Part shown: positions 28,435 through 36,357 of the stretch, one piece after another
Position numbering within the stretch: position 1 is the first letter of the stretch
Layout of the letters: the number at the start of each line of letters is the position of its first letter
Source: Leptotrichia trevisanii DSM 22070
GTDB lineage: Bacteria > Fusobacteriota > Fusobacteriia > Fusobacteriales > Leptotrichiaceae
Reading direction: 5' to 3'
Length of the DNA stretch: 64,000 nucleotides
Assembly: GCF_000482505.1 (NCBI RefSeq)
Contig: NZ_KI519443.1
Location: forward strand, 171,245-235,244
Translations under genes and position numbers: made by a program
Notes under the pieces: model-generated
The model's input: only the letters and a program-made list of their open reading frames with translations
Databases searched by the model: none
Told to the model about the DNA's origin: nothing

Positions 28435-29385
28435 TTATTTTAACTGTCCGCTTTCACGACGTTTTTTCAAATGCTCCTCGTGGGTTTTTGAGTAATAGGT
28501 TTTTCCTTTGTGTGTAAAGAAAAATAAATTATCTGTTTTTTCAGCATTTAATACCGCTTTAAAAGTTTCTATTGGAGGATTGCCAATCGGTGTTGGGGGC
28601 AGTCCTTTTACTTTATATGAATTATATGCAGTATTTTGTGCCTTTAATTCATTTCTTGTAGCCTGTCTACCCAGCTCATATTTCAAAGTGGCATCTGATT
28701 CCAGCTTCATTCCAATTTCCAGCCTTTTCATAAATATTCCCGCAACTTTTGGTTTATCTGCCGCATCTGGCACTTCCGCCTCCACAATCGAAGCCATTTT
28801 CAAATTATCATAAAACTTCTGTTTATCAGGATATTTTTCAGGCGGGAATTTTTTTAAAAATTCAGCAAGAATGGTTTGAATAACTTGCTTTGTCGTTACA
28901 TTTTCAGAAAAAATATAAGTTTCAGGGTAAAAATATCCTTCAAAATTATTATTTTCGTGTGGATATGGAAAATCCATTTCACTCAGGACTTTGTTAATCT
29001 CTTCAGGCGTTCCCAGCTCCAGTGCCTCCATCCGTGCAAATACCTGCTTTGAAGTAAATCCTTCTGGAATTGTAAGTCTTATCCCATTAGTTTCACTGCT
29101 CTTAATTTTTCTTATAATTTCATATTTCGAGAATTTTCCATTAAATTTATAGGTTCCTACTTTTAACTTTATATTTCCACCATTTAATTTTAGATAAACC
29201 TTATCTATAATTCCATAATTTAATTTTAAATCCTTGTAAATCTGTACAAATGTTGTTCCTTTTTTTACATTTATATTAACATTTTTATATTCTTTTTTTG
29301 CAACAAAAAAATTATAAAAAAGTGCCAGACACATAAATAATATTAAAAATATTACAACGTAAACTATTCTTAGTGTGTTTTTCAT
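28435..29385 (-). CDS. mltG: Endolytic murein transglycosylase MltG
   Basis: Inner-membrane enzyme that cuts growing glycan strands and limits their length. 316 residues; one N-terminal membrane helix (about 5-28), a LysM-like region (VKKGTTFVQIYKDL), and the YceG domain with catalytic Glu in MASIVEAEVPDAADK, followed by SDATLKYELG and the substrate-groove pattern YNSYKVKGLPPTPIGNP. AGGAG precedes the ATG. It sits 39 bases upstream of tilS in the same unit. Confidence 0.95.
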   Translation of the reverse strand: MKNTLRIVYVVIFLILFMCLALFYNFFVAKKEYKNVNINVKKGTTFVQIYKDLKLNYGIIDKVYLKLNGGNIKLKVGTYKFNGKFSKYEIIRKIKSSETNGIRLTIPEGFTSKQVFARMEALELGTPEEINKVLSEMDFPYPHENNNFEGYFYPETYIFSENVTTKQVIQTILAEFLKKFPPEKYPDKQKFYDNLKMASIVEAEVPDAADKPKVAGIFMKRLEIGMKLESDATLKYELGRQATRNELKAQNTAYNSYKVKGLPPTPIGNPPIETFKAVLNAEKTDNLFFFTHKGKTYYSKTHEEHLKKRRESGQLK

Positions 29386-29535
29386 TTTTTTCTCCTAAAT
29401 ATTCAGTATTTTATATATTTTAACTATTTTAAATTACTATAAAAATCACTTGTTTTTTATTTTCAATTTTTAACTCTATTTCAAAATAGTTTTCCAAATT
29501 CTATTCAATAAAAATTTGATAATTAGTTATTATAC

Positions 29536-30597
29536 TTAATATTCCTTATTTGTTCCTGTGTCATTATCATTACTTTTTATTTTATTTTCATTTTTTAAGT
29601 CTTTATCCTGTATTTCAATAACTTCTACATTTTTAGTTCCATCTTTTGTTTCAAATTTTAACATCTGTTCTTTTTTTCTTCGTCGTTCAAGCTCTTTTCT
29701 CGCACCAATTGTGTCAATTTGAAATACACTCGCAGGATTTTCACTTAACTGTTTTTCCAGTTCATCTGTTTTAGCCTTTAATTCGGCTTTTTTTCTTTCG
29801 TTTTCTATTTCTCTGATATTTTTTATTTTCACATCATAAATAACATTTTTTAAATTGTTTTTATTTTCCACAATTCGTTCAAATTCTTCCAATTCTTCAT
29901 CTTCAAGAGAAATTTTATTATTGTTTGGATAACGTGAAAACACTTTTGTTAGCCCATTATTGTATTTAATAATCATATAACGGTAATTTTTATCAAAAAA
30001 TACTATTTCATTTTTATTATTTTTAAAATATTTCTTTTCAACTTCAAAATATACGTGTCCTTTTTTCTCCTCAATCCAAGCTCTATGTCTTTCTTCATTC
30101 CAATTGTTTGTTTTAGGATCAAAATAGCTTTTAACAACCAGGTAACCATTTTCCTGCTGTAAAAAATCATAACGTACATTTCTTAAATCTTTTTCTAAAT
30201 TATCTTCTGTCTTCAAAAGATACCACGTTCCATAACTTTTTGAAATCTGAAATTTTAATATCGGATTAACTTTTTCATCTATCTTTCGAATAAACCGCTC
30301 AAGTTTATTAGTTTTTTCCAATTTTTTCTGTTTTTTTTCATCTTCATCATCCTGAATCTGATCCAAAAAAATCAAATCCTTGTCTTCATCATTTCCAATA
30401 TCATTGCCACCATTTTCAAACTCATTAATATCATTCTTATTAATAATAATATCAATTTTTACCGCTTCGTCCTCAACCTTGTTCTTACTGATCGAATTTT
30501 TACTCCCATTTGCAAGCAACGATAACGAAAATACCCAAAAACAGGTTGCAATATATAATTTTACCTTTCCATATTGATTAAATTTTTGTCTATTCAA
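29536..30597 (-). CDS. Secreted lipocalin-like protein with charged flanks
   Basis: About 353 residues. A hydrophobic export segment (KLYIATCFWVFSLSLLANG) and an acidic linker lead to a central region that reads like a bacterial lipocalin (Blc type): GTWYLLKTEDNLEKDLRNV (near residue 125), the strand YDFLQQENGYLVV, SYFDPKTNNW, then DKNYRYMIIKYNNG and VFSRYP. Blc lipocalins bind fatty acids or lysophospholipids in a beta-barrel. The last ~120 residues form a charged helix-rich tail (RKKAELKAKTDELEKQL). The frame opens at GTG 30606; AAAAGG fits the TTG at 30597 better. The family call is by motif reading only. Confidence 0.6.
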   Translation of the reverse strand: MNRQKFNQYGKVKLYIATCFWVFSLSLLANGSKNSISKNKVEDEAVKIDIIINKNDINEFENGGNDIGNDEDKDLIFLDQIQDDEDEKKQKKLEKTNKLERFIRKIDEKVNPILKFQISKSYGTWYLLKTEDNLEKDLRNVRYDFLQQENGYLVVKSYFDPKTNNWNEERHRAWIEEKKGHVYFEVEKKYFKNNKNEIVFFDKNYRYMIIKYNNGLTKVFSRYPNNNKISLEDEELEEFERIVENKNNLKNVIYDVKIKNIREIENERKKAELKAKTDELEKQLSENPASVFQIDTIGARKELERRRKKEQMLKFETKDGTKNVEVIEIQDKDLKNENKIKSNDNDTGTNKEY

Positions 30598-30726
30598 AGC
30601 ATTCACCTTTTTATCTTCAATTTTTTCAAATTTGTAATATACTTTATCTTAAAATAATATTTTTAACTTAACATTTTCCATAATCAAGTTTTCAAGACTA
30701 ATTTAAGAATAACCCAATTTTTATTA

Positions 30727-30755
30727 ATTATATCACACATTTTTTAATTTGCAAA
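30727..30755 (-). promoter_or_regulatory. Promoter of the lipocalin-like gene
   Basis: Minus-strand TTTGCA (30750-30755), 17 bases, TATAAT (30727-30732) with an extended -10 TGA before it. Confidence 0.6.
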
Positions 30756-30855
30756 TTAAATATTTTTTACTTATTTATTTTTAGATTCTTAGAATTTGCA
30801 ATGAGACAGTCTTTCATTTACTGTAAAAATTTTTATATTTTTTATCAAAAAGATA

Positions 30856-30884
30856 TTGACTTTCACAAATTCTTGTTGTATAAT
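30856..30884 (+). promoter_or_regulatory. Promoter of the secreted protein gene at 30938
   Basis: TTGACT (30856-30861), 17 bases, TATAAT (30879-30884). Near-consensus; 54 bases before the chosen start codon. Confidence 0.75.
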
Positions 30885-30937
30885 TGTTTCAGAAAATAAA
30901 AGAAAATTATTTACCGTTAAAAAAGAAAGGAATGAGT

Positions 30938-31441
30938 ATGAAAATGAAAAATTTAAAAAGAATTTTATTAATGCTATTTTTAGTAACATCACTATTCTCT
31001 TTTGCAAGTGGAAACTCAAGAGAAACTGTTAGATTCGGAAGTAAGACAGTTGGATACATTTCCGTTCCATCAGACTGGTACGCATTTGATGATTCCAATC
31101 CTGCCACTTCTTCAACCGCAAAACAGGTATCCATTGATAATACAAACATTATAACTTTGGATATAGTAAACACTAGAAATGTAAATCCTGAATTGGCTGT
31201 AAAAGCAATGGCGGAAAAATACCTTAATTCAGGAATTTCAGAAGAAAACATTGATTTACGTGATGCCAATGTGAACGGATATGTTGGAAAACAAATAGGG
31301 ATAGGTTTTGATGATGGAACCGTATTAATAATGTATTTTATTAAAGCAAACGGAAAACTTTATTACATTGCCCAGGAAGGTAATCCAGAACATCAGGTGA
31401 AACTGGCAAAAGTGATTAGTACTTGGAAACCTGACAGATAA
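30938..31441 (+). CDS. Small secreted protein of unknown function
   Basis: 167 residues with a signal peptide (LKRILLMLFLVTSLFSFASG). The mature part has a surface-exposed look: VGYISVPSDWYAFDD near the start, an Asn/Ala-rich middle, DGTVLIMYFIKANGKLYYIAQEG and a final KVISTWKPDR. The pattern of an N-terminal PSDW and late W-x-P is reminiscent of small PsbP/DUF1795-like exported proteins, but I cannot assign it. ATGs at 30932 and 30938 compete; AAAGGA at 30926-30931 spaces better to 30938. Single-gene unit with near-consensus promoter and a terminator. Confidence 0.7.
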   Translation: MKMKNLKRILLMLFLVTSLFSFASGNSRETVRFGSKTVGYISVPSDWYAFDDSNPATSSTAKQVSIDNTNIITLDIVNTRNVNPELAVKAMAEKYLNSGISEENIDLRDANVNGYVGKQIGIGFDDGTVLIMYFIKANGKLYYIAQEGNPEHQVKLAKVISTWKPDR

Positions 31442-31463
31442 AATTGATTTAAATAACAAATTT

Positions 31464-31498
31464 AATGCAGGAATAATTAATGTTCCTGTATTTTATTA
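31464..31498 (+). terminator. Terminator of the secreted protein gene
   Basis: CAGGAA (31468-31473) and TTCCTG (31483-31488) with a nine-base loop and a T-rich exit. Confidence 0.6.
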
Positions 31499-31598
31499 TA
31501 AATTTAGACTGATGGAATAAAAAATCCCAATATTTTATCATACATTTTTATAAAAAAAATAATTTTTAAATAATTTAAGTACAAAAATGACAAAAGTA

Positions 31599-31607
31599 TG
31601 GTATAAT
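31599..31607 (+). promoter_or_regulatory. Extended -10 promoter of the DEAD-box helicase gene
   Basis: TGGTATAAT with no convincing -35; 78 bases before the start codon, which leaves a medium-long 5' leader. Confidence 0.5.
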
Positions 31608-31684
31608 AATATATACAAAAAATTTTTTATAAATGATTGAGTATAAATTAAATTATGAAACGAAGGAAGGTAAAATAAAAAATA

Positions 31685-33385
31685 ATGCAAAGATTTGAAG
31701 ATTTTGGATTAAGTACGGAGATGCTTAATGCTTTAAGCAAAAAAGGATTCGAGGAGCCAAGTGAAATACAAAAATTGGTAATCCCTGAATTATTAAAGGA
31801 AAGAACACACTTAATAGGACAGGCTCAGACAGGAACAGGAAAAACTGCGGCATTTGGTATTCCTATTCTGGAAACAATCGAGGCTGATAAAACGGTTAGA
31901 GCTTTAGTTTTAGCACCAACAAGGGAACTTGCCAATCAAGTTGCCGATGAAATTTATTCATTAAAGGGAACAAAGGATTTAAAGGTGCTTGCTGTTTATG
32001 GTGGGGCTTCCATAGAAAATCAGATAAAAAAATTAAAATCTGGAGTAGATATTGTCGTTGGAACGCCGGGACGTGTTATGGACTTAATGAGAAAAAAAGT
32101 CCTAAAAGTTGATAATTTAGACTATTTTGTCCTAGATGAAGCTGATGAAATGCTAAATATGGGATTTCTGGAAGATATTGAAGCAATTCTAGAAAAAACT
32201 AACGATGGAAAAAAAATGTTATTCTTTTCAGCAACAATCCCTAAAGCAATTATGGCTATTGCCAAAAGATTTATGCCGGAACATAAATTATTAAGAGTTG
32301 AGAAAAAAGAACTTACTACTAATTTAACTGAACAAATTTATTACGAAGTAAAACAGGAAGATAAGTTTGAAGCTCTATGTAGAGTTCTTGACTATGAACA
32401 GGACTTTTACGGAATCGTATTCTGCCGTACAAAATCAGAAGTTGACGATGTTACAAATAAATTAAAGGCAAGAAACTACGATGCAGAATGTATTCACGGT
32501 GATATTACTCAGGCTCTTAGACAAAAGGCTCTAGACTTATTCAAGAAAAAAATATTGACAATATTAGTTGCAACAGATGTCGCTGCACGTGGAATTGATG
32601 TAAGTAACCTGACACACGTTATTAACTACTCCATCCCTCAGGAAGCCGAATCATACGTTCATAGAATCGGTAGAACTGGGCGTGCTGGACAAAAAGGGAT
32701 TGCAATAACATTTGTAACACCGAGAGAAGCTAGCAAATTAGCACAAATTAAACGTATCACAAAAACTGATATAAAGAGGGAAAATATTCCAAACGTCGAA
32801 GAAATTCTTGAAGCAAAAAAAGAAGCATTAATTGCTTATGTGGATGAAATTATTAAGGAAAGTGATTTTGACGCTTATGAAGAGCTGGCTGAAAAATTAA
32901 TGGATGGAAGAGATGCAAAACAGGTTCTTGCTTCTGTATTAAGACATGTTTACGAAGATGAATTTTTACCCGACAATTACAGTGAAATTCAAGATGTAAA
33001 AGTTAAAATTGATGACAAAACAAGATTATTTATTGCACTTGGAAGTAAAGATGGATACAACGTGGGAAGATTGCTTGATTTGTTAAACAAAAAGGCAAAA
33101 ACACCAGGAAGAAAAGTAAAAGATGTCAAAATTATGGACAAATACTCTTTCATAACAGTACCATTACAAGAAGCCCAATTCATAATGCGAGCCTTAAATT
33201 CTAAAAAAGACTCAAAGCCGCTTGTTGAAGAAGCTACTGGAAACAGAAACAGTGGAGAAAAATCTGGTAAAAAATCAGATAGAAGAAGAGATAGAAAAGG
33301 AAGAAAAAAATCTTCTGATAAAAAATCATCAAAAGGCAAGAAAGACAGTAAAAAAGACAAAAAAACAAGAAAAGTAAAAAAATAA
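31685..33385 (+). CDS. deaD: DEAD-box RNA helicase (DeaD/CsdA type)
   Basis: ATP-dependent RNA helicase for ribosome assembly and cold-stress RNA remodelling. 566 residues: Q motif (FEEPSEIQ), motif I AQTGTGKT, Ia PTRELANQV, II VLDEADEML, III FFSATIP, V VATDVAARGIDV, VI HRIGRTGRAG; then a DbpA/CsdA-type RNA-binding domain (RLFIALGSKDGYNVGRLLDLL) and a Lys/Arg/Ser-rich tail of about 60 residues. The GGAAGG at 31665-31670 is 14 bases from the ATG, a long spacing, which may mean weak or regulated initiation. Confidence 0.95.
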   Translation: MQRFEDFGLSTEMLNALSKKGFEEPSEIQKLVIPELLKERTHLIGQAQTGTGKTAAFGIPILETIEADKTVRALVLAPTRELANQVADEIYSLKGTKDLKVLAVYGGASIENQIKKLKSGVDIVVGTPGRVMDLMRKKVLKVDNLDYFVLDEADEMLNMGFLEDIEAILEKTNDGKKMLFFSATIPKAIMAIAKRFMPEHKLLRVEKKELTTNLTEQIYYEVKQEDKFEALCRVLDYEQDFYGIVFCRTKSEVDDVTNKLKARNYDAECIHGDITQALRQKALDLFKKKILTILVATDVAARGIDVSNLTHVINYSIPQEAESYVHRIGRTGRAGQKGIAITFVTPREASKLAQIKRITKTDIKRENIPNVEEILEAKKEALIAYVDEIIKESDFDAYEELAEKLMDGRDAKQVLASVLRHVYEDEFLPDNYSEIQDVKVKIDDKTRLFIALGSKDGYNVGRLLDLLNKKAKTPGRKVKDVKIMDKYSFITVPLQEAQFIMRALNSKKDSKPLVEEATGNRNSGEKSGKKSDRRRDRKGRKKSSDKKSSKGKKDSKKDKKTRKVKK

Positions 33386-33400
33386 TTAAATTATTTAAAC

Positions 33401-33440
33401 AAAAAAACTCGGAAAATAATATTTATCTTCTGAGTTTTTT
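33401..33440 (+). terminator. Terminator of the DEAD-box helicase gene
   Basis: AAAAAACTCGGAA pairs with TTCTGAGTTTTTT (one G-U pair) and continues into a T-rich exit. Confidence 0.8.
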
Positions 33441-33463
33441 ATTTTATTATTTTAAATATTTTC

Positions 33464-33642
33464 TACTATTTCCCATTTAAATAGTAGAAGTCAGAAAATT
33501 TATGAGATAAAACTTTTTTTACAAGATTATGCTATTATACAATCTATTAACTATTAAAATATCCTTTAATTAAATTTTATCGTCAAGTATCCATATAAGA
33601 GATTCTTATTCAGAATTTGAAAAACTGTTTATTGTTAATATA
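33464..33642. repeat. Dispersed inverted-repeat element, copy A (rearranged)
   Basis: Non-coding. Its first ~110 bases match the reverse complement of 60150-60262 (shared CAGAAAATTTATGA and CTATTAAAATAT blocks), while its last ~60 bases match the plus strand of 60058-60118 (shared GAAAAACTGTTTATTGTTAA). The relative orientation of the halves is flipped compared with copy B, so one copy has undergone internal inversion. The remaining intergenic DNA to 33729 shows nothing else. Confidence 0.6.
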
Positions 33643-33729
33643 TGTTTTTCATAATTCTATGTTTTTTCTTTTTATATAAACAATTATTAAACAGAATAAT
33701 CTAAATTAATATTATTCCTATTAAAAAAA

Positions 33730-34608
33730 CTAAAATTTTCTTAATTTTTCAACTGGAAATTTCCATTCAGGTGTTACAAGTACATTTTTCCCTTTTAACG
33801 AATACCAGACTCCATCATTTTCTGGGTTTATCAAAATTTGAGTTTGCTGTGCAGGCATATATGATTGGGCAAGCATAAATATTTTTTCACCTTTTTCATT
33901 TTTAGCCATATCCACTACAATAACAGCGTGTCCTGGACTGCCACCCATAATAAATACATCTCCAATTTGCATATTTTCAATTTTTTGTGGTATCATTTCT
34001 TTTTCAAGTGACAATGTTCCAGAATATCCAAAAACAATATTCATAAAGTTCCTGAAATCCTTGTATGTATTAGATGGAGCGGATTTTTTATAATAGCTTC
34101 CTTTTCCATTAGGATTTATCCGATAGCCTTGCATCCATTTGGAATACTGCGCATTAAAACCTGTCACAAATTTAAAGCTGATTTTATCATATTCTTTTTT
34201 CCCGTAAAAATATTCTGCACGCAAAAGCATTATCGCATCAGCACATTGATGTAAATCCCTATCCCCTATTTCCACATCAAATACACTATCATAAATCCCT
34301 TCATTTCGTTTATAATTTCCATTAAAATACTGTACTTTTTCTCCGTAAGGCTTTAATTTCTGACTTCTCAAAAATTCAGCAAAACTACCTTTTTCTACCG
34401 CTACTCTTTTATACCCTTGTGGAACGCCGTATCTTGTTTCTATCGTCATTCCTCCTGAATTTATCAATTTTTCAGATTTAATATTTCTTTCTGAATTTAT
34501 TTCTTTAGACTTATCCTTCACTTCATTACTACATGCAAATTGAAAAATTATTAATAAACTCACTCCAGCAAATAATTTCCATGATTTTTTTCCTTTTAAA
34601 AAAAACAT
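33730..34608 (-). CDS. DUF4846 lipoprotein, possible papain-like hydrolase
   Basis: 292 residues. Lipoprotein signal ending FQFAC (Cys26 from the chosen start). The body carries the DUF4846 features FDVEIGDRDLHQCADAIMLLRAEY and, near the C-terminus, IGDVFIMGGSPGHAVIVVD. The invariant-looking Cys (about 122), His of PGHAVIV (about 227) and Gln of LAQSYMP recall the Cys-His pair of NlpC/papain-like folds, so a cysteine hydrolase acting on the envelope is possible (inference). ATG 34617 is only one base from AAGGAG; ATG 34608 has normal spacing. Last gene of a three-gene operon. Confidence 0.78.
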   Translation of the reverse strand: MFFLKGKKSWKLFAGVSLLIIFQFACSNEVKDKSKEINSERNIKSEKLINSGGMTIETRYGVPQGYKRVAVEKGSFAEFLRSQKLKPYGEKVQYFNGNYKRNEGIYDSVFDVEIGDRDLHQCADAIMLLRAEYFYGKKEYDKISFKFVTGFNAQYSKWMQGYRINPNGKGSYYKKSAPSNTYKDFRNFMNIVFGYSGTLSLEKEMIPQKIENMQIGDVFIMGGSPGHAVIVVDMAKNEKGEKIFMLAQSYMPAQQTQILINPENDGVWYSLKGKNVLVTPEWKFPVEKLRKF

Positions 34609-34644
34609 TCTCAGCATACTCCTTCTAAAATACTCAAAAAATAA

Positions 34645-35601
34645 TTATTTATTATTATTCGGATTATTTCTGTATCCTTTCAGTAATTCATCATTTTCCA
34701 TGATAAATGGCTTAGCGACAGGCTGTCCCCATGCAGTATCATATTTATTCATAAGATAATCATTCAATTCTGTTCGATTATTAAACTTCAATACTTGGTA
34801 AGGTTGCTGGAATGCCAGCTTTTCAATAAACAATAATTTTCCATTATCTTCTGGAACAAGAATACCAACATGCCCAATAAATAAAATATTTTCTTCAGGA
34901 TCATCATTAAAATGGAAAAATACAGAAATCATTGATACTTTACTATTTTTATCAAATTTAACTCCTCGCTCCTTCCAGACGTTTTTAACATTTTCAACAT
35001 GAATTTTCACATCCTTAGTAGCCTTTGTCGGAATTTCTGAAAATAAATTCACAAATTTATCCTTTTCCGTTTCTGAAAATAATTTAAACGGCAGATTTTT
35101 TAGTGATTCCATATCCATAAATAACATTTCACCTGATTTTGCAAGTGAATTTTTTGTTGTTATAAAATCCTTCATCAATGTAAAAGCTGTTATTCTGCAA
35201 TTAAATCCTACAAAATTACTGCTATTTTTATCCCAGAGTTTTTGTATTTTTGCTTCATCATAAGCTGGATTTATATTTTGAGAATTTACAAAGTCTGATT
35301 TTATTAAATCCGTATTTTCTGTTTTTTTATTATAATAATTTACACTTTGAAAAAATAAATTTATATTTTGAGAACTAATCCCGGAGTTTTTTAATATTCC
35401 CTGCACCTCATTCTGTGTTTTTTCATCTGCTAAATTTGAATATGTTATATTTTTTAAATAATCATTTCCTGTTATTACATTATTTTTTGCTATATTCTTG
35501 TTCAAATCTGATTTATTAAAATGCGTATTATTTTTATTTGAGCAATTGATTATTGTCATCATCAAGCCTATAAATAATAATAACTTTCTTATTTTTCTCA
35601 T
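34645..35601 (-). CDS. DUF4300 lipoprotein
   Basis: 318 residues. Lipobox TIINC (Cys20). The conserved blocks of DUF4300 are visible: NFVGFNCRITAFTLMKDF (Cys135), FNDDPEENILFIGHVGILV (His244), LLFIEKLAFQQPYQVLKF, LNDYLMNKYD and the end PFIMENDELL. The Cys...Gly-His spacing is like that of the neighbouring DUF4846 protein. Likely lipid-anchored and facing the periplasm; the activity is unknown. The start has a weak, close GAGG, so a slightly different start cannot be excluded. Confidence 0.8.
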   Translation of the reverse strand: MRKIRKLLLFIGLMMTIINCSNKNNTHFNKSDLNKNIAKNNVITGNDYLKNITYSNLADEKTQNEVQGILKNSGISSQNINLFFQSVNYYNKKTENTDLIKSDFVNSQNINPAYDEAKIQKLWDKNSSNFVGFNCRITAFTLMKDFITTKNSLAKSGEMLFMDMESLKNLPFKLFSETEKDKFVNLFSEIPTKATKDVKIHVENVKNVWKERGVKFDKNSKVSMISVFFHFNDDPEENILFIGHVGILVPEDNGKLLFIEKLAFQQPYQVLKFNNRTELNDYLMNKYDTAWGQPVAKPFIMENDELLKGYRNNPNNNK

Positions 35602-35628
35602 CCTCAGTCAAAAGCTCCCATCTCAATT

Positions 35629-36168
35629 TTATTTACCGTTTACATTAAAACTTTTACTACTTATAAAATAATTATTTTTATCTTGTGAAACAGATATTTT
35701 TACACTATCCAAGTCTGATTGTGTAACAATATTGTTATTTTTTGTATCTTCAGCCAGTTCTACATAAAGATATTTCCCATTTTCCTCTTTTCCAGTTTCG
35801 TCTATTTTATTACTTGTATATATTTTGGAAATTTCTCTATTTACTTTTGTTTCTGTTGTATTTGCTAAAGGTTCATCTTCTGCATCCCCTGTATTCTTTT
35901 TAGAAATACTTTTTTGCGTTACTGTAACGGCATCTTTCGATAGTTTTGATTTTTCTATTGCTTTGTCAAATTCAATAATTACAGCCTTTACTTTCTTACC
36001 TGAACCTTTTTGTTCAGTTACTGCCGTTACATTTTTTACATTATTTACACTCAGATTCCCTTTATCCGCAATTTTTATATCAATATGATTATCGTTACTT
36101 TCTGTTAAAATTACAAGTCCAACTAGCATGATTAGAGCTCCAAGTATTATATTTCCTGTTTTTCTCAT
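35629..36168 (-). CDS. Membrane-anchored protein of unknown function, first gene of the DUF4300-DUF4846 operon
   Basis: 179 residues: an N-terminal membrane anchor (GNIILGALIMLVGLVIL) followed by a Thr/Lys/Asn-rich extracytoplasmic part with beta-strand character (KVKAVIIEFDKAIEKSKLS, GKYLYVELAED, DSVKISVSQDKNNYFISS). The layout resembles the Ig-like N-terminal domain of some surface proteins, but I cannot name it. AGGAGG lies about 10 bases before the ATG. It is 28 bases upstream of the DUF4300 gene. Confidence 0.65.
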   Translation of the reverse strand: MRKTGNIILGALIMLVGLVILTESNDNHIDIKIADKGNLSVNNVKNVTAVTEQKGSGKKVKAVIIEFDKAIEKSKLSKDAVTVTQKSISKKNTGDAEDEPLANTTETKVNREISKIYTSNKIDETGKEENGKYLYVELAEDTKNNNIVTQSDLDSVKISVSQDKNNYFISSKSFNVNGK

Positions 36169-36234
36169 AGTTAATCATCCTCCTTTATTTTCATAACTAT
36201 TTTAATAGTTTTATAATTTTTAAACATTTCTACT

Positions 36235-36262
36235 ATTATAGTATACACTCTAATCTTGTCAA
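36235..36262 (-). promoter_or_regulatory. Promoter of the three-gene lipoprotein operon
   Basis: Minus-strand TTGACA (36257-36262), 16 bases, TATAAT (36235-36240): both boxes perfect. Confidence 0.8.
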
Positions 36263-36319
36263 ATTTTAGTCTTTTTCCTTAAAAAATTCTGTATCCTTTT
36301 TTCTAAATTTAACTTTGCT

Positions 36320-36348
36320 AAAAAAAACAGGCCATCACCAGCCTATTC
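36320..36348 (-). terminator. Terminator of the Na/Pi cotransporter gene
   Basis: On the minus strand AATAGGC and GCCTGTT pair around an eight-base loop and run into at least six T, nine bases after the stop codon. Confidence 0.8.
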
Positions 36349-36357
36349 TTATATTCC

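Larger units (their letters stand above)
30598..30937. other. Divergent intergenic region with two facing promoters
   Basis: AT-rich region holding outward promoters for the lipocalin-like gene (minus) and the secreted protein gene (plus). No gene or other structure seen in it. Confidence 0.6.

Noticed and set aside
30907..31269. 120-codon minus-strand open frame opposite the secreted protein gene
   Set aside because: The plus-strand gene has a near-consensus promoter, signal peptide and terminator; this frame has none.
33730..33760. Second clear inverted end for repeat copy A
   Set aside because: The sequence before 33730 has only a vague match to the family end and could be chance in AT-rich DNA.
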